Shown here one piece after another: positions 23,877-35,587 of a stretch of DNA of 64,000 nucleotides. A program made the translations under genes and the position numbers. The first letter of the stretch is position 1. Every line of letters starts with the position of its first letter. Source of the DNA: Roridomyces roridus (lineage: Eukaryota; Basidiomycota; Agaricomycetes; Agaricales; Mycenaceae); NCBI GenBank assembly GCA_029378245.1, contig JARKIF010000050.1:265894-329893 (forward strand), written 5' to 3'. A model generated the notes under the pieces. That model worked only from the letters and a program-made list of their open reading frames with translations. It made no database searches and had not been told where the DNA came from.

Positions 23877-25313
23877 ATCGACCGCCTGGTTCGTACGGGA
23901 GCACGCTGCTTGCAGCCTGGGTTCCCGTCCGACCGCTGGCACGGCCTTTTTTTATTCATAGATTTGCCGCGTTATTGGCTGCATCCGTTCGTGGTTCCTA
24001 CTTATACTTGTATCAGACTGGGTGGAGGATGGGGGGTCTTTGCTTACCTGCTAGACTCGTGCCAGCCCTCTTCTTGTTTGTCCTCCCAGCTAGATGCGTC
24101 GTGCACTTTGCCGGCAGGGTGCCTTTGCGCGTTCTGATCCATTTTCATCTTACATACGCGGTACATATGTGTTGTCGCTGCATGTTTTTAGTTATAAATG
24201 TTAAATAAATCGATGTGTTGTTGTGCATGAATGCGGGAGCAGGGGTGTGGAGATTAAATTCGAGGATATATCCTTATGACGCGCACGTTTGAATCGTGAG
24301 GCATTTCACCGTTGTATGTGTATTTCAAGTCTGTAGATCTGACTGGAGGCGTGGCGTGGCGGGCGGCTTGATGGGACGCGGAACTTGCTCCTGACTTTTA
24401 CATCCATCTTGGCTGGCACCTTGCAATCGCCGCTCTGTAGCACTCCCTCGCACTCGCACTCCATCTCTCAACTTGAAGCGCGGATGTCGGCGACTCAAAT
24501 TCTTTGGCAACGGCAGCACGCAACAACAACGCCGAAATCGAATTCTTATCATCGCCCAGTGTCGTTGCTGAAAGAAATCTGAAAGGGTTTGCGGGATGTC
24601 TAGATCTTCCCACTCAATGTCTCCTGTCTTGGTAACCTGTAGGCGTATGCATCTTATCCTGTGGGGCGCCTATAGTGGCCCTGCACTCGAGTAAATGGAG
24701 AGTGGACTCTCGAGAGGCGGCCACTCAGAAGCAGACCGAATTCTTGGTAATCGTTCCCTCCGCCTTCTTGGCCTCAAGCTCAAGTTATGGGCTGAGCTCG
24801 TGAATTTCCGGCCCCGCGATACCGCCCGAGGACTCCGAGTCATCGTTGCACTATTTAATGGGCCTATCAGCCCGTCAAGTATACGGGCAGATCGCATGGT
24901 CTGACACGCTTGCCCTTCTTCCTCTCTTCTTTCTCTCCGTACCAACCGACCCTTTCTTTCATCCTCCTGTCGCTCACTCCTTCGGCGCAGCTGCGGCGAT
25001 ATCCTGGCGCCTCTTAATCACAACAGCCACAAGTAGCCACAAGGCTGCCGACCTGCTTGCTAGGATCAGGTCTATGCCTCTTACGCGCCTTCGACTCCAC
25101 TCAAGGGTCGACTCGAACTCACTCGAGGAGCCAGCCAAATTTTTGAATCATCAGAGCTCCATCTTCTTGGCTGTCTGTAGCAGTCTGCTCGGCTTCTTCC
25201 TGCGAAAATGATCTCTGGGACGAATACATACTAATAACTCTATCCATACGGGCGGTATCACATACGGCCGATGCCCCGAGTGCTGCATCGCGACCCCGGC
25301 ACCAACGAAGAAA
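23877..25313. other. Intergenic region
   Basis: 3' flank of the DPBB gene followed by about 1.1 kb without recognised coding, RNA or repeat features. Confidence 0.4.
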
Positions 25314-26383
25314 TCACTGCTCATGAGAAGCGCTCCCAGGTTCCTGTGCATCCATTAACTCCCACAAAAAAATGCAGCCAGGCGCGGTGAAGCTTACATG
25401 GACCGGCATTGTTTTCAATTCTACACCATCATTCAGTACGCCGTTGTTCATAAACACTTCCCGAGTGATTGTGATGACCGTTTCGTTGGCAGTCGGCACC
25501 GTGCTATGAGCGAAGCGCGGGGATGAGATCATTCCGTGGCTAGAGATATCGATGTCCGTCGCACACATGTCACCGCTCACAATCTTGGCACGGGAGTTTA
25601 TGATCATGAGAGCCGAGATTGAATATGACTTGGGAAGAATCACAACCCCAGCCGCATAATAAATGTGACTCGGGAATTCCGCGAAGAACAACACCATAGT
25701 GAGCAGCCCAATGAAAGCTGCAGAAAATCAGGTGAATTTACATATCGCAGAGAAAGCACATGCCTGTCATTGAACCAGTCTCGATAATCATTCGTGTAAG
25801 CTTCACTATGGCTGAATTCGTTCGATGGAACACACTGTCGTGCCTCATCAGCTAGAAGTCGTGTGTCAGTTCAAGTGGGCACACAGAGTGAAGGAACGTT
25901 ACATAGTATGTCATGCACGCAGCAATGAGAATGTCTGTCAATGCTGTACCTCCCCACCAAATCTGACGGGAGAGAACCATGTATGTAGCAGCAGTAAAAT
26001 ATGCAAGCAAGGATTCTACTTACCCCGTTTGCTACATCGTTGAAACGGTTTTCGACAGAAGCATTATCCGTGACTTGTGATACCAGTCAATTTCAGTGTG
26101 CTCCAAAAGTTGAAGCAGATTCAAATTACTCACAGCGAAAAAGAGAGAGTCCGCCAACGATTGCACTGAGGTTGCTGACCAGTGAAATCTATTGAAAGTC
26201 AAGAATCGGTACATTGAGGACTTTTGAAATACTTGCAACGACAACAATGCAGGGAATTATCCGGGATTTGTTGGAGAGGATGTAGATACGGTATGCATAA
26301 AGTGACTGAGTGGAAAGTCCCACTACAAGGAAGTTTGAGTTTTGGAAGGAAACACACCAGATAGCGGAAATGCTCACCAAACC
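25314..26383 (-). pseudogene. 3' half of a DUF6534-type membrane protein gene, cut by a retrotransposon
   Basis: Continues the fragment at 39035-39576. Short exons with GT-AG introns read LSTQSLYAYRIYILSNKSRIIPCIV, ISLVSNLSAIVGG, TDNASVENRFNDVANG, WWGGTALTDILIAACMTYYL, LMRHDSVFHRTNSAIVKLTRM-IIETGSMT and a final ILPKSYSISALMIINSR. These are the later transmembrane helices and the closing motif of the basidiomycete DUF6534 family. The LTR element was inserted at the end of an exon; joining TSD-flanked ends gives VIGGF|VGLSTQ, with an intron starting GTGAGC just after the insertion. The gene cannot make its normal product. Confidence 0.8.
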
Positions 26384-26930
26384 TGTTACGATCCGATTCC
26401 AAAAGACAAGTCCGGAGTAGAAGCCGGAACTCCGGTAGTGACCGGAGTTGGAAGGAGTCGACCGGAGGAGCGATCTAAGAGCACCACAGAGGAGTAGGGT
26501 GTCAAAGACGCCTTGCTATGTTGATAGGAAGGGAAGGAGTAGGAACCAGCCAAGACGAGTAGTCAAGAACGTCAATTATCAACTGAGGTTGAATACAGAT
26601 AAGGAAAGTCTTATATACGAGTAAGTAGAGATATATGTCATTACCACGGATCAGTAATGGAAACGGACTTATGCGGCTATGTGGATATAAGCTGATTAAG
26701 TCCGCACGGAATGATCAAGTGGATATCCTGATGAATACCAAGTCCGGGGGAAACGCTCAGATACCTTCATCGCGTGAAAACCCGAGTACCCGGATAGAAC
26801 CGAGGAGCGCGTGATGCGCTTCGACGTCGGGAGGCATCCCGACGTGACCGGAGTTGAGTACCGGAGTTGAGTACCGGAGTTGAGTACCGGAGTTGAGGTA
26901 CCGGAGTTGGTGTTGGAACGGGACATAACA
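26384..26930 (-). repeat. Left (3') LTR of the 12.6-kb element
   Basis: 547 bp, TG...CA. Differs from the right LTR by six substitutions I can see and by two extra copies of a 13-bp unit (GTTGAGTACCGGA) near 26847-26895. Confidence 0.9.
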
Positions 26931-27075
26931 GTATCCCCCTCTTAGGCTCTTGCCCTCAAGAGCCCAAGAGAACGGTAGAAATGATTGCCGGTAGCCGAAT
27001 GAATGGCCGGAACCGAACAAAGAAAGTTTGGCGAAGTTTGTTCCGGATCAATTTCTCTCTTTGACTCATACCACC

Positions 27076-28703
27076 ATGTCGACCCACTCGCGCCACTCCC
27101 TGCCCCCTCATCGCGACGACGAAGACAAGGACAAGAAAAACCAAGCCCCGACCCCGGACCCGGAGGACGACGACGAGGTCTCGCCAGAGGCCATTGCGAA
27201 GCTGGAGGAGGCGCTGGCCAAGGCGAAGGAAAAGGCAGCGAAGGTGAAGGCAGCGAAGAAGGCCAAGGAGGAGAGGTTGGCGGCTGAGAGAGAGGCGGAG
27301 GAACGAAGGAAGGCGGAGTTGGCGATGGAGGTTGAGAGACGCGAGCGCCTCGTGAATGAAGTGGCGCGGAGGCGCGACCTCAATCAAGAACTCTGGGAGG
27401 AAGCCGAAGGACTCGCTCTGGAACGACACGCCCCTCGACACCAGCCCCCTAACCCCCGCGACCTCATGACTCAGGGGACTGCTAAAATCCCCCTCCACTT
27501 CTTCATCGACCTCGCCTATTATGCCAAGATCGGCCGGGATTACGTCATCCATGAGGACGAAGATCGCCAGCCCTCGACGCCTGGAGAGGACGATTACGCG
27601 GGGATCGAGTGGGATGAAGAGGAGGAGAAGGTCGAGGAAGTAGTGGAACCGGAGCCGGAGGTGGGTGTCGTCGATGAAGACGAAGACGACACGAAGCCGT
27701 TGTCGCGGAGGAAGGAGCCGAGGAAGGGTAAGGGGAAGGCTTGCGCGAAGACGCCGGAGGAAGTGGATTCCGTCGCTGGAGACGACGAGGGAAACGATGG
27801 TGAGTGATTTTCCTTCGTTTCTGATTTTACTCATCTTCTCTTTTAGCTTGTGACAATTGTCGGCGCCTCGGAGCGATCTGCGTCAACTCCGGCGGAGTCA
27901 AAGCTTGTGCCTGCGACTTGTGCCGGCAGAAGCGCGTTGCGTGCAGAAGGACGGATGGACCGCCACCACCACCTCCCAAGCGTGGGAAGAAACAAAACGT
28001 CACCATTCGGAAACCCCGCACCTCACTATTCGTCCCCTCCACTCTCGTCTCCGTCACGCCCAAACATGGGCGTGCTCAATCGTCCTCAATCTCGGTCTCG
28101 CCTCCCCCCGTGCCTGTCAAGAGGCCTCGTCTTGCTCGTCGAGTCGTTGAAGACGACAATGACTTGATGGATTTCGGCGACGAGCCGAAAGATGTCATTC
28201 CCGCGCCTCCCGTCGACCCTCGCCCCGTAACTCCGGATCGTGTCTCAGACGATTGGGACAACGAGCATGGGAATTCGATGTACGAGGAAGCCGAGGATGC
28301 GGATGCCAGAGAGGCTCGGAGGCAGGCGGAGCAGGACAGACGCCAACGCGTCTTTGAGGAAGAGTTGAAGGCGTGGAAGGCGAGGCAGGGAGGAGAGGAG
28401 TCGGTTGGAGATGAAGACGAAGAGGAGTGGGCTGGGATTCCGTTGGATGCCCAGGCGGAGGAGCCTGCGGGGTCCGGAATGGAGTTGGAGGATGGAGATT
28501 TTGAGGGTATGGTCGACATGAACGTCGATCCGGAGGAGGATGAGGTGAAGGGACCGGAGGGGGCTAAGGAGCCCTTGTTCTTGCCGGGGGATGACGACGA
28601 GAAGTCGGAGGAGGAGTTGATTCCACCGGTGGAGACCGAGGCCGAGATCGCGTTGAGTCCGGATACGGCGAAGAACGGTGACGACGAATTGGCGGAGGAT
28701 TGA
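27076..28703 (+). CDS. Zn2Cys6-type protein encoded antisense inside the LTR retrotransposon
   Basis: 526-residue predicted protein, opposite in direction to gag-pol and lying between the chromodomain end and the 3' LTR. The ATG at 27076 has a good context (ACCATGT). Exon 1 (27076-27799) and exon 2 (27847-28703) are separated by a 47-bp GTGAGT...TTTTAG intron. Exon 1 encodes a charged coiled coil (Glu/Lys/Ala, about residues 35-115) and an acidic tail; splicing creates NDACDNCRRLGAIC. The cluster is C-x2-C-x6-C-x10-C-x2-C-x6-C (CDNC...CDLCRQKRVAC), matching the fungal Zn2Cys6 pattern with one extra Cys, followed by a basic Pro/Lys stretch and a long acidic C-terminus. No membrane segments or nuclease motifs. 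DNA binding is inferred; the role in the element is unknown. Confidence 0.75.
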
Positions 28704-29517
28704 CATTGTAGATAGTCGCCGGATTCGTAAAAAAAAACGAACATTTGTATAAGTAGAGGCAAAATGTAAATAGATTTTGATGAACGAACGTTTACCCGGC
28801 CGAGGTATTGAACCTGAAGTTTGAAAGGCTCGGCCGGGGTTTGACAATTAGGTTTGTAACGGGCCAGGCTTGTCGGGATATCGGCGATGGAAATCTTCCA
28901 ACGCCTCACCTGCCTGTATGTCGTCTGCTCCAACCCATGTGAATTGTTCATCCGTGTTCTCGTAGCCCATCCATTCGACCAAGTACCGGAGTTTAATTCG
29001 GTACCTCCGGTCGAGCTTGGAGTCAACGATTTGTTTGACCTCGAAATGCTCTTCGCCGTCGACCTCTACCGGAGGTGGTGGAGGGATTTCTCGACCGGGG
29101 AAGGGATTCCGGAAGTGGGGTTCGAGTTGAGAAACATGGAAAACTGGGTGAACTTGGGACAGATTTTTTGGAAGTCGCACCTGGAACGAGGCAGCCCTAG
29201 GTTTTCCAATAACCTCGTACGGACCGATGTGCGTCTCCGAGAACTTCGGAGTTGGACGCTTGGTCTTGATGTACTTGGTGGAAATGAACACCTCATCGCC
29301 GACTTTGATGTCCGGATGTTGAATGCGTTTCCGGTCCGCCGTTTCCTTGTAAGTACTTTGTGCAGACCGGATTTAGTCCCGGAGGAACTCGTGGAGTTCG
29401 TTGAGATTGACCACGAAGTCGCGAGCGTATGTGTTGGCGACGTTGAGTTCCGGATGGACGGACAGGAGGGGATCGTAGCCTTTATTCGCGAAGAACGGAG
29501 TAATGCCTGTGGAGGCG

Positions 29518-29779
29518 TTACACAGGGGGGAAGGCAACTTTTCCGCAGTCCGGAAATATAAAATATCCGCAACATTTCCACGTGATTTCCGCAACATTTC
29601 CGCATGGCGGAAATGTGTTGATCTCATTACATAATCACAAGGTTCTCTGCCAATTTGGCTGATTTTGATTCTTATCACCCATTTTTGGAGCTTGCGGAAA
29701 TGTTGCGGAAATAGTGCGGAAATGTTGCGTAAATATAAAATTTCTGGACCACGTAAAAGTGGCCTTCCCCCCTGTGTTA
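29518..29779. mobile_element. 256-bp MITE (PIF/Harbinger-like) with TTA duplication
   Basis: Body 29521-29776. The left end CACAGGGGGGAAGGC and the right end GCCTTCCCCCCTGTG are exact inverses, with further partial pairing, and each is flanked by TTA. Removing the element plus one TTA restores the integrase reading NNAPNASTGITPFF. The interior repeats the unit GCGGAAATGTTGCGG and its inverse (TTCCGCAACATTTCC) several times. A 3-bp TWA target is characteristic of PIF/Harbinger. Confidence 0.85.
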
Positions 29780-32644
29780 GGAGCGTTGTTCAACGAGAAT
29801 TCGGCAAGAGGAAGGAGTGTATCCCAATCATCCTGTTGGTAAGAGCAGTAAATGCGGATGTACTGCTCGACCGTCTGGTTCATCCGCTCCGTTTGACCAT
29901 CAGCTTCCGGATGGTAACCCGAAGTATAATGGATCTTCATGTCGAGGAGTTCGCCCAAAGAACGAAAGAAGGAAGAAATGAATTCGGAACCCCGGTCACA
30001 AGTGACGTGTGCCGGAACTCCGTGTTTGGAGAAAACGTGAATGAGGAACATCCGGGCGAGTTTCGGAGAGTCGATGTGAACGTCGCAGGGAATGAGGATA
30101 ACCTGCTTCGAAGCACGATCAACGATCACAAGAATACAATCGTACTCGCCGGAGGCCGGAAGTTGCTCGATGAAGTCCATGGATATCGAATGCCATGGAC
30201 GAAGAGGCACTGGGAGGGGTTTCAGGAGACCGTAAGGACGGTGCCTGGGCTTCTTGTTCCTTGCACACGTGACGCAGGACTTGACATAGTCTTTGACGAA
30301 GTCGCGACAATTTGACCAAGTGAATTCCTTCCGGATCAGAGCCAGCGTCCTGTTCTGTCCGAAGTGACCAGCAAGAATATGATCATGCTTAAACTGGCAA
30401 ACACGTACACGGAGCTCCGGTGAAGAACCGGAGCATGAGGGAACATAGATTCGTCCGTCTAAGCGGAGTAAGCCAGCCTCGTCTGTCGTCCAGCGAGGGT
30501 TGGTGCCGGTTTTAGCGAGTTCCAGACCCGCAAGGGCGTGAGGATCGTCGGAGAGATGAGTCCGGATGTCGGAGTAGAGCTTCTCGACGTCCAAAACGAC
30601 CGATGACCGGAGTACGATTTCTTCAAGAAACGTCGCCCGGAGTGACGCGGAGAGGTGTTCGGAGGTGAAAATTGGCCGAAAATTTTGCGGATTGGCCTGA
30701 ACATAATCCCTATCCCCCTCTTTAGCATAGACGTCCCATCGTCTAGTTAACGCGTCAGGTTTTCCCCCAAGCCGTCCAGGACGGAACCGGATGAGCATAT
30801 TAAACGCGGAGAGTTTCTCCGACCAGCGAACCTGTCGACGGGTAAGCGTCTTTGTGGTAGCAAAATACTCCAGGTTCTTGTGGTCGGTGACAACATCCAC
30901 TGTAAGAGGAGCTCCTTCGAGGTATTGGCGCCAATGCTCGAAAGCGTCGAAGATGGCGAGGAGTTCCTTGTCGTGGGTGTCGTAGTTGAGCTCCGCGTTC
31001 TGCAGAGTCCGGCTCCGGAATGCGAGGGGATGGATGTCGCCGTCGTCTCCTTGAATTGATAGGATGGAGGCGATAGCGTAGTCTGAAGCGTCCGTTTCGA
31101 CCGTAAGTTGACGGCCGGGAACCCAGTGATGGAGGACCGGAGCTTCGGTGAAAGCCCTCTTGAGCGTCTCAAACGCGTCTTGGCAGATGGAGGTCCAGTC
31201 CCACTTCAAACCCTTACGCGTGAGGCGTGTCAGGGCGACCGTGATACCGGAGTAATTCCAGATGAATCTACGGTAGAAGTTGCAAAAGCCAAGGAAAGAC
31301 TGAACGTCCTTAACTTTGCGTGGGACCGGCCATTCCATTATCGTCGCAATCTTCTCCTCGGCCATCCGGAATCCATCCGGAGAGAGAATATAGCCGAGGT
31401 ACTCGCACGTTGTTACACCGAACTCGCATTTGGGGAGTTTGCAGTACAAACCAGAGGCCCGAAGGCGCCGGAGTACTTCCCGTACGTGCGCTGTGTGCTG
31501 AGTTTCGTCTCCGGAGTAAACCAGAATGTCATCCAAATAGACAACGACGTAAACGTCAAGCAAGTCCGCGAACAGGCTATTCAGGAAGCGCTGAAAAGCC
31601 GCCGGAGCGTTGGATAAACCCTCCGGTACGACTCTGAAGTTGAAAGAGCCGTAGCGAGTCCGAAATGCAGTTTTGGACTCATCGTCCTCAGCAACTCGGA
31701 GAAGATGGTAAGCGTGCCGAAGATCAAGTTTGGTATAGATACGCGCCTTTCCCGGAGCATCCAAGAGGTCAGCAATCAACGGAAGAGGATAGCGATCCTT
31801 CTTCGTGATGCGGTTGAGGCCTCTATAATCGACACATAGTCGGAGCGAACCATCCTTCTTCTTGGCGAAAAGGATCGGAGCTCCATGATTCGACCGGGAC
31901 GGGTAGATAAACCCGGAGCGAATATTCTTGTCGATGAACTCGCGGAGTGCAGCGAGCTCGGATTGCGAAAGGGAGTAGACGTGCCCGACCGGAGGGACTT
32001 CGCCGTCGATAGTTTCGATCTTGAGATTGTATTCGCGGTGAGGAGGAAGGTTGTACGCTTCCTGCTCTGAAAATACGTCAGCGAAGTCATGGTACTCCGA
32101 AGGAATTTTAGACAGGTCCGGATCCTCTAGGGAACCGGACTTGGCTGTAACTTCTTCCTTTGGTTGAGCCTGCATCGTAAACTGCTGGACGTCCTTGTCC
32201 TTGAGGATAGAACGGTAAGCTGCAGCAGAGACCAGAGAGATTTTTGGTGGAATAATGAATGGACGAGGCTCGGTGGCCTCGGAATGTTGCTCTGAAGGAG
32301 CTGGAGTCGATGGCGACGATGTCGGAGTCGGGACCGGAGTTGGGGTCCCAGAGCCGGAGAAGAGAGACTCGACCGGAGTTGGTGTCGACACTAGATTCCC
32401 ATTGGATGTGGTCCGGAAAGCAGCTGGTATAGTAAAACTTTTGCAAAGAAACATGTTATGGATCATCCGTAGGCTTTGCAAAAGTTCAGGTTAATTCTTA
32501 TCTATGGAAGAGACTGCCAGAACTAGTTGACCGGCTGGCACGGCACATCCGGCACACCGGCACAGGCTATATATGCTATTAAAAATTGATTTTCATCCTC
32601 CAGCCTTCTCGGAGAATCCCCTATGGGAAGAGAACATTGATGGC

Positions 32645-34826
32645 TTCTTCCAGATGTGATAACAATCCTGAAAGAGTAACCGGCACATTTGGACCAGCGG
32701 CATGCATCAAAAAAAGATGGGGGATCAAAAAAATCAAAGTTGTAGAGCCGCTCGAGAGCTACAGGAGTTGCTAACATTGTTTTACATCAAACTGATTGGC
32801 TGGCCCACAAAATGCAAAATACTTTTTCAGAGGCAAGTCTTTGGAAACCAACCCCAGGTTTTGAAAGCTGAGTGTGTCCCAAGGCTTCATACCAAAGGAA
32901 CCATTATGTTTTCTAACCTCAGAGTGGTATCATCAACTCTGAATTCAAAAAGTGTTTGACATTTCGGATGCTATTCCCGATTGGGCCACTACGCTTTCCT
33001 CCCAAAAAGGCAATTTTCAGCTTTTGCACTCCCATTGGATCTGCCTCTGGGATCCTTAACAAACTTTACTGACAACAATTCTTCTTTCAATCCTTCCACA
33101 TGTTTTGGCAACAAGTGTGTTATCACTTTGTGTATATACCAGTTGTAAGAGTGGAAATGGTCTTTGCATTTTTGCACCTTTGATATCATTTCCATGTAGT
33201 TTCATGCTTTTGTGATCTGTGAGCTTAGCATGTTCATGTACCACTTAGGATGCTAGATCTCAAATATCAGTCCAGATCTGAGCCATGGGAGAGTGTTATA
33301 AGTGAATGAGATAAAAGGTAGATTTAGGTGCAGCTATTGATATTGGCAGTTGATAGCCTGATCCTTAGCACCCCAAGACTTCAATGAGTATTATCAATGA
33401 CTTTTGAAGTCCCTTACCATAAGGTGCACAATAGGCCAGGTGAAAGTGGGAAAAGTCATCAAATCCCATTTTCACTGTATTGCTCATGCTCTTGATTTTT
33501 CCTCTGTGGTTGAAGTACATGGGACAAGTACCCTAGAGTATAGGAGGCCAGCACAACCAAGATCAGCTGAATACCTGCACAGAAAGTAAAGTTATATGCA
33601 TAGAGATTTTGTGATCATTTTGGATCATTCTGTTGATAGAAGACAAAGGGAGTGGAATCTGGGATATTTGAAGTCACCAATGAGGAAAGGGAGCTCAGGG
33701 GGTCCAGAAAGTGTCCTTGATCATGAAGGTTGGTGGAGAATCCATGGAGTTCTGTTCAAGAGCTCTACTGGACATTTGACCGAATTCTTACCCTACAATC
33801 CTGCTAGACCCAAACACAACCAGTGGAATCTTGCAAATGCTCTTGCAAATATGGATGGGTGGAGCAATTCTAAGATGTTCCATCTAGTTTTTAGACTCCC
33901 AATACATGTACATGGCCCTGTAGGTGCACAACAAGGGGGATCAGCTCAAAATGATCACACTCATAACTCAGGTTTCTCCTCATGTTCTGGCCAGTTTCTT
34001 TGCTCTAATGGGGTCTACTGGCAAGGGAAATGTTCACTGTGGTGTTGGAACCAATGCATTAGCCACAGGTATTGAGAACTGGTGCACACTTACATTTGAA
34101 GAATTGAGTTGAAATCTCTCTGGAATCAAGGGCCTTGGTTGAACCTTCTTCAGATTAGAGTTAATATGATCCAGGATCAGACTTACAGGCTACAGATCAC
34201 ACATCTGGGCACCAGAATCATTCAGCACCAGGAAATCAGTGTTTTCAATCATACAGCAATTGTGCCTCTCAGTGAGTGTAAATGGGGGTTGTAAATACAT
34301 GGAGTGCATGGGAGGGAGTGCTGCAATAGTTCCATGAAGATTCAAAAGAATTGAGGGAATGTTGCTAAAGGTATAAAGGCAACAAAAATGGGATGGGGGT
34401 ACTGGGATTTGAACTTGCAACCTTGGCAAAAACACGTAATAAGGGGAGAATTATTAACCAATAGACTAGACAACCAATACCTTGAAGCAGTGGGGAGTCC
34501 TCTCAGCTACCAGGTACACCTCCTTTGCTAACCCACCAGACCTACCATGCCGCTGTGCCCTAAAACATCACCATCAAAACACCCTGAGCAATAGGCCATA
34601 CATTTTGAACAATGTAATACAGGCATTTCATTTTTCTGAAGCCGGGGTTTGGAAAGTATTTTGCATTTTGTGAGCCAGCAGGGCATTTTGAGCCAGTATT
34701 GTATAGGGTGATTCTGTAGCTGCAAATCAGCTCTACAACTTTGATTTTTTGATCCCCGATCATTTCTGATCCATGCCGAGCATGTGTAGTCAATTGATGC
34801 AGTGGTATCAGTCATCTCCGGAGCCA
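32645..34826. mobile_element. Nested long-TIR element with 9-bp duplication (MULE-like), no transposase seen
   Basis: Flanked by the direct repeat ATTGATGGC (32636-32644 and 34827-34835). Its two ends are inverted copies over roughly 200 bp with moderate identity: GGGGATCAAAAAA...TCAAAGTTGTAGAGC occurs near 32722 and inverted near 34730, and CACAAAATGCAAAATACTTT near 32810 and inverted near 34655. A 9-bp duplication with long TIRs fits Mutator-like elements; this assignment is inference. The interior is AT-rich compared with surrounding DNA and its frames resemble no transposase I know. Confidence 0.6.
34392..34481 (-). repeat. tRNA-like sequence (possible SINE head)
   Basis: Read on the minus strand, TAGTCTATTGGTTAATAAT resembles an A box and, about 30 nt later, GTTGCAAGTTCAAATCCC resembles a B box, with AGTACCCCCAT following. 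The T-stem does not pair properly, so a working tRNA is unlikely; a tRNA-derived SINE remnant or pol III promoter fossil is more likely. Confidence 0.4.
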
Positions 34827-35587
34827 TTGATGGCAATTTAAGATATTAATATCAATTACCCATTAAATAGAGCTTAACCGAGAGTTAATCTGGTTGTTCA
34901 GTATACCCGATACTGCCCCAGGATGCCGCCCTGATCCCTGTGATGGATACGGTCAGAGATAAGAGATTCAGTGCCTTTTGGGTATAGATAATATTTAACG
35001 TGTTCTTTTGCAATACCTACGGATGATTAGTAACGTGTTTTTTGCAAAAGTTTTACTGTATCTAGTGCGGAAAGCGATACTAGCATTCTTCCAGTCAATC
35101 AACGGATTGTAGCGGTGAAGCCAGTTGTATCCGAGGACCATGTCGCAGGGAGGATCAAGACGGGTGACATAGAATTCCATTAAATGGACGTCGCCGGAAG
35201 GAAACCGGATGAGCAGCCGGATCTGACGGTTAATGATCGAGGACGAGCCATCCAAATACCGCACCTTGACCGGAGGTACAGAATAAGGGAGATAACCCTT
35301 TTCGTCACAGAACCTGTCTGAGACAAAACAATGCGATGAACCGGAGTCCACGAGCGCATTAATGTGGGAGTTGAATCCCTCGGCAAGTTGCCTCGATACA
35401 TCGGACGAGCCTAGGGTTACGCCTAGTTCACGCTCGTCCAGAGATACATAGTCCGCGCGCAGTAGAGATAGAAAAAGTAAAACGTAAAGGGCATTAGATG
35501 AAAGAGAGGAAGCGTTGAGTCGTACCTCGGGAAGATCCCCGCCGTCAACGCAGTCCGGACTGGGGATTGAGGAGTCCGGACTGCGGC

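Larger units (their letters stand above)
32430..35058. mobile_element. TA-flanked TIR element inside pol, carrying a nested element
   Basis: About 50-bp imperfect terminal inverted repeats. The left end begins TAGTAAAACTTTTGCAAAG and contains ATCATCCGTAGG; the right end, inverted, begins CAGTAAAACTTTTGCAAAA and contains ATCATCCGTAGG. TA flanks both ends (32428-32429 and 35059-35060), as for Tc1/mariner-type transposition. Without the nested element (32645-34835) it would be roughly 440 bp, so it is a non-autonomous element. Confidence 0.75.

Noticed and set aside
26956..27834. 292-codon minus-strand open frame opposite the Zn2Cys6 gene
   Set aside because: Leu/Arg/Val-rich shadow of an acidic, Glu/Lys-rich reading on the other strand; no motif, no start context.
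33596..34075. 159-codon frame inside the nested TIR element
   Set aside because: No transposase motifs or homologous pattern recognised; likely chance in non-coding DNA.
34392..34481. Functional tRNA gene
   Set aside because: A and B boxes are visible but the T stem does not pair, so kept only as a tRNA-like repeat.
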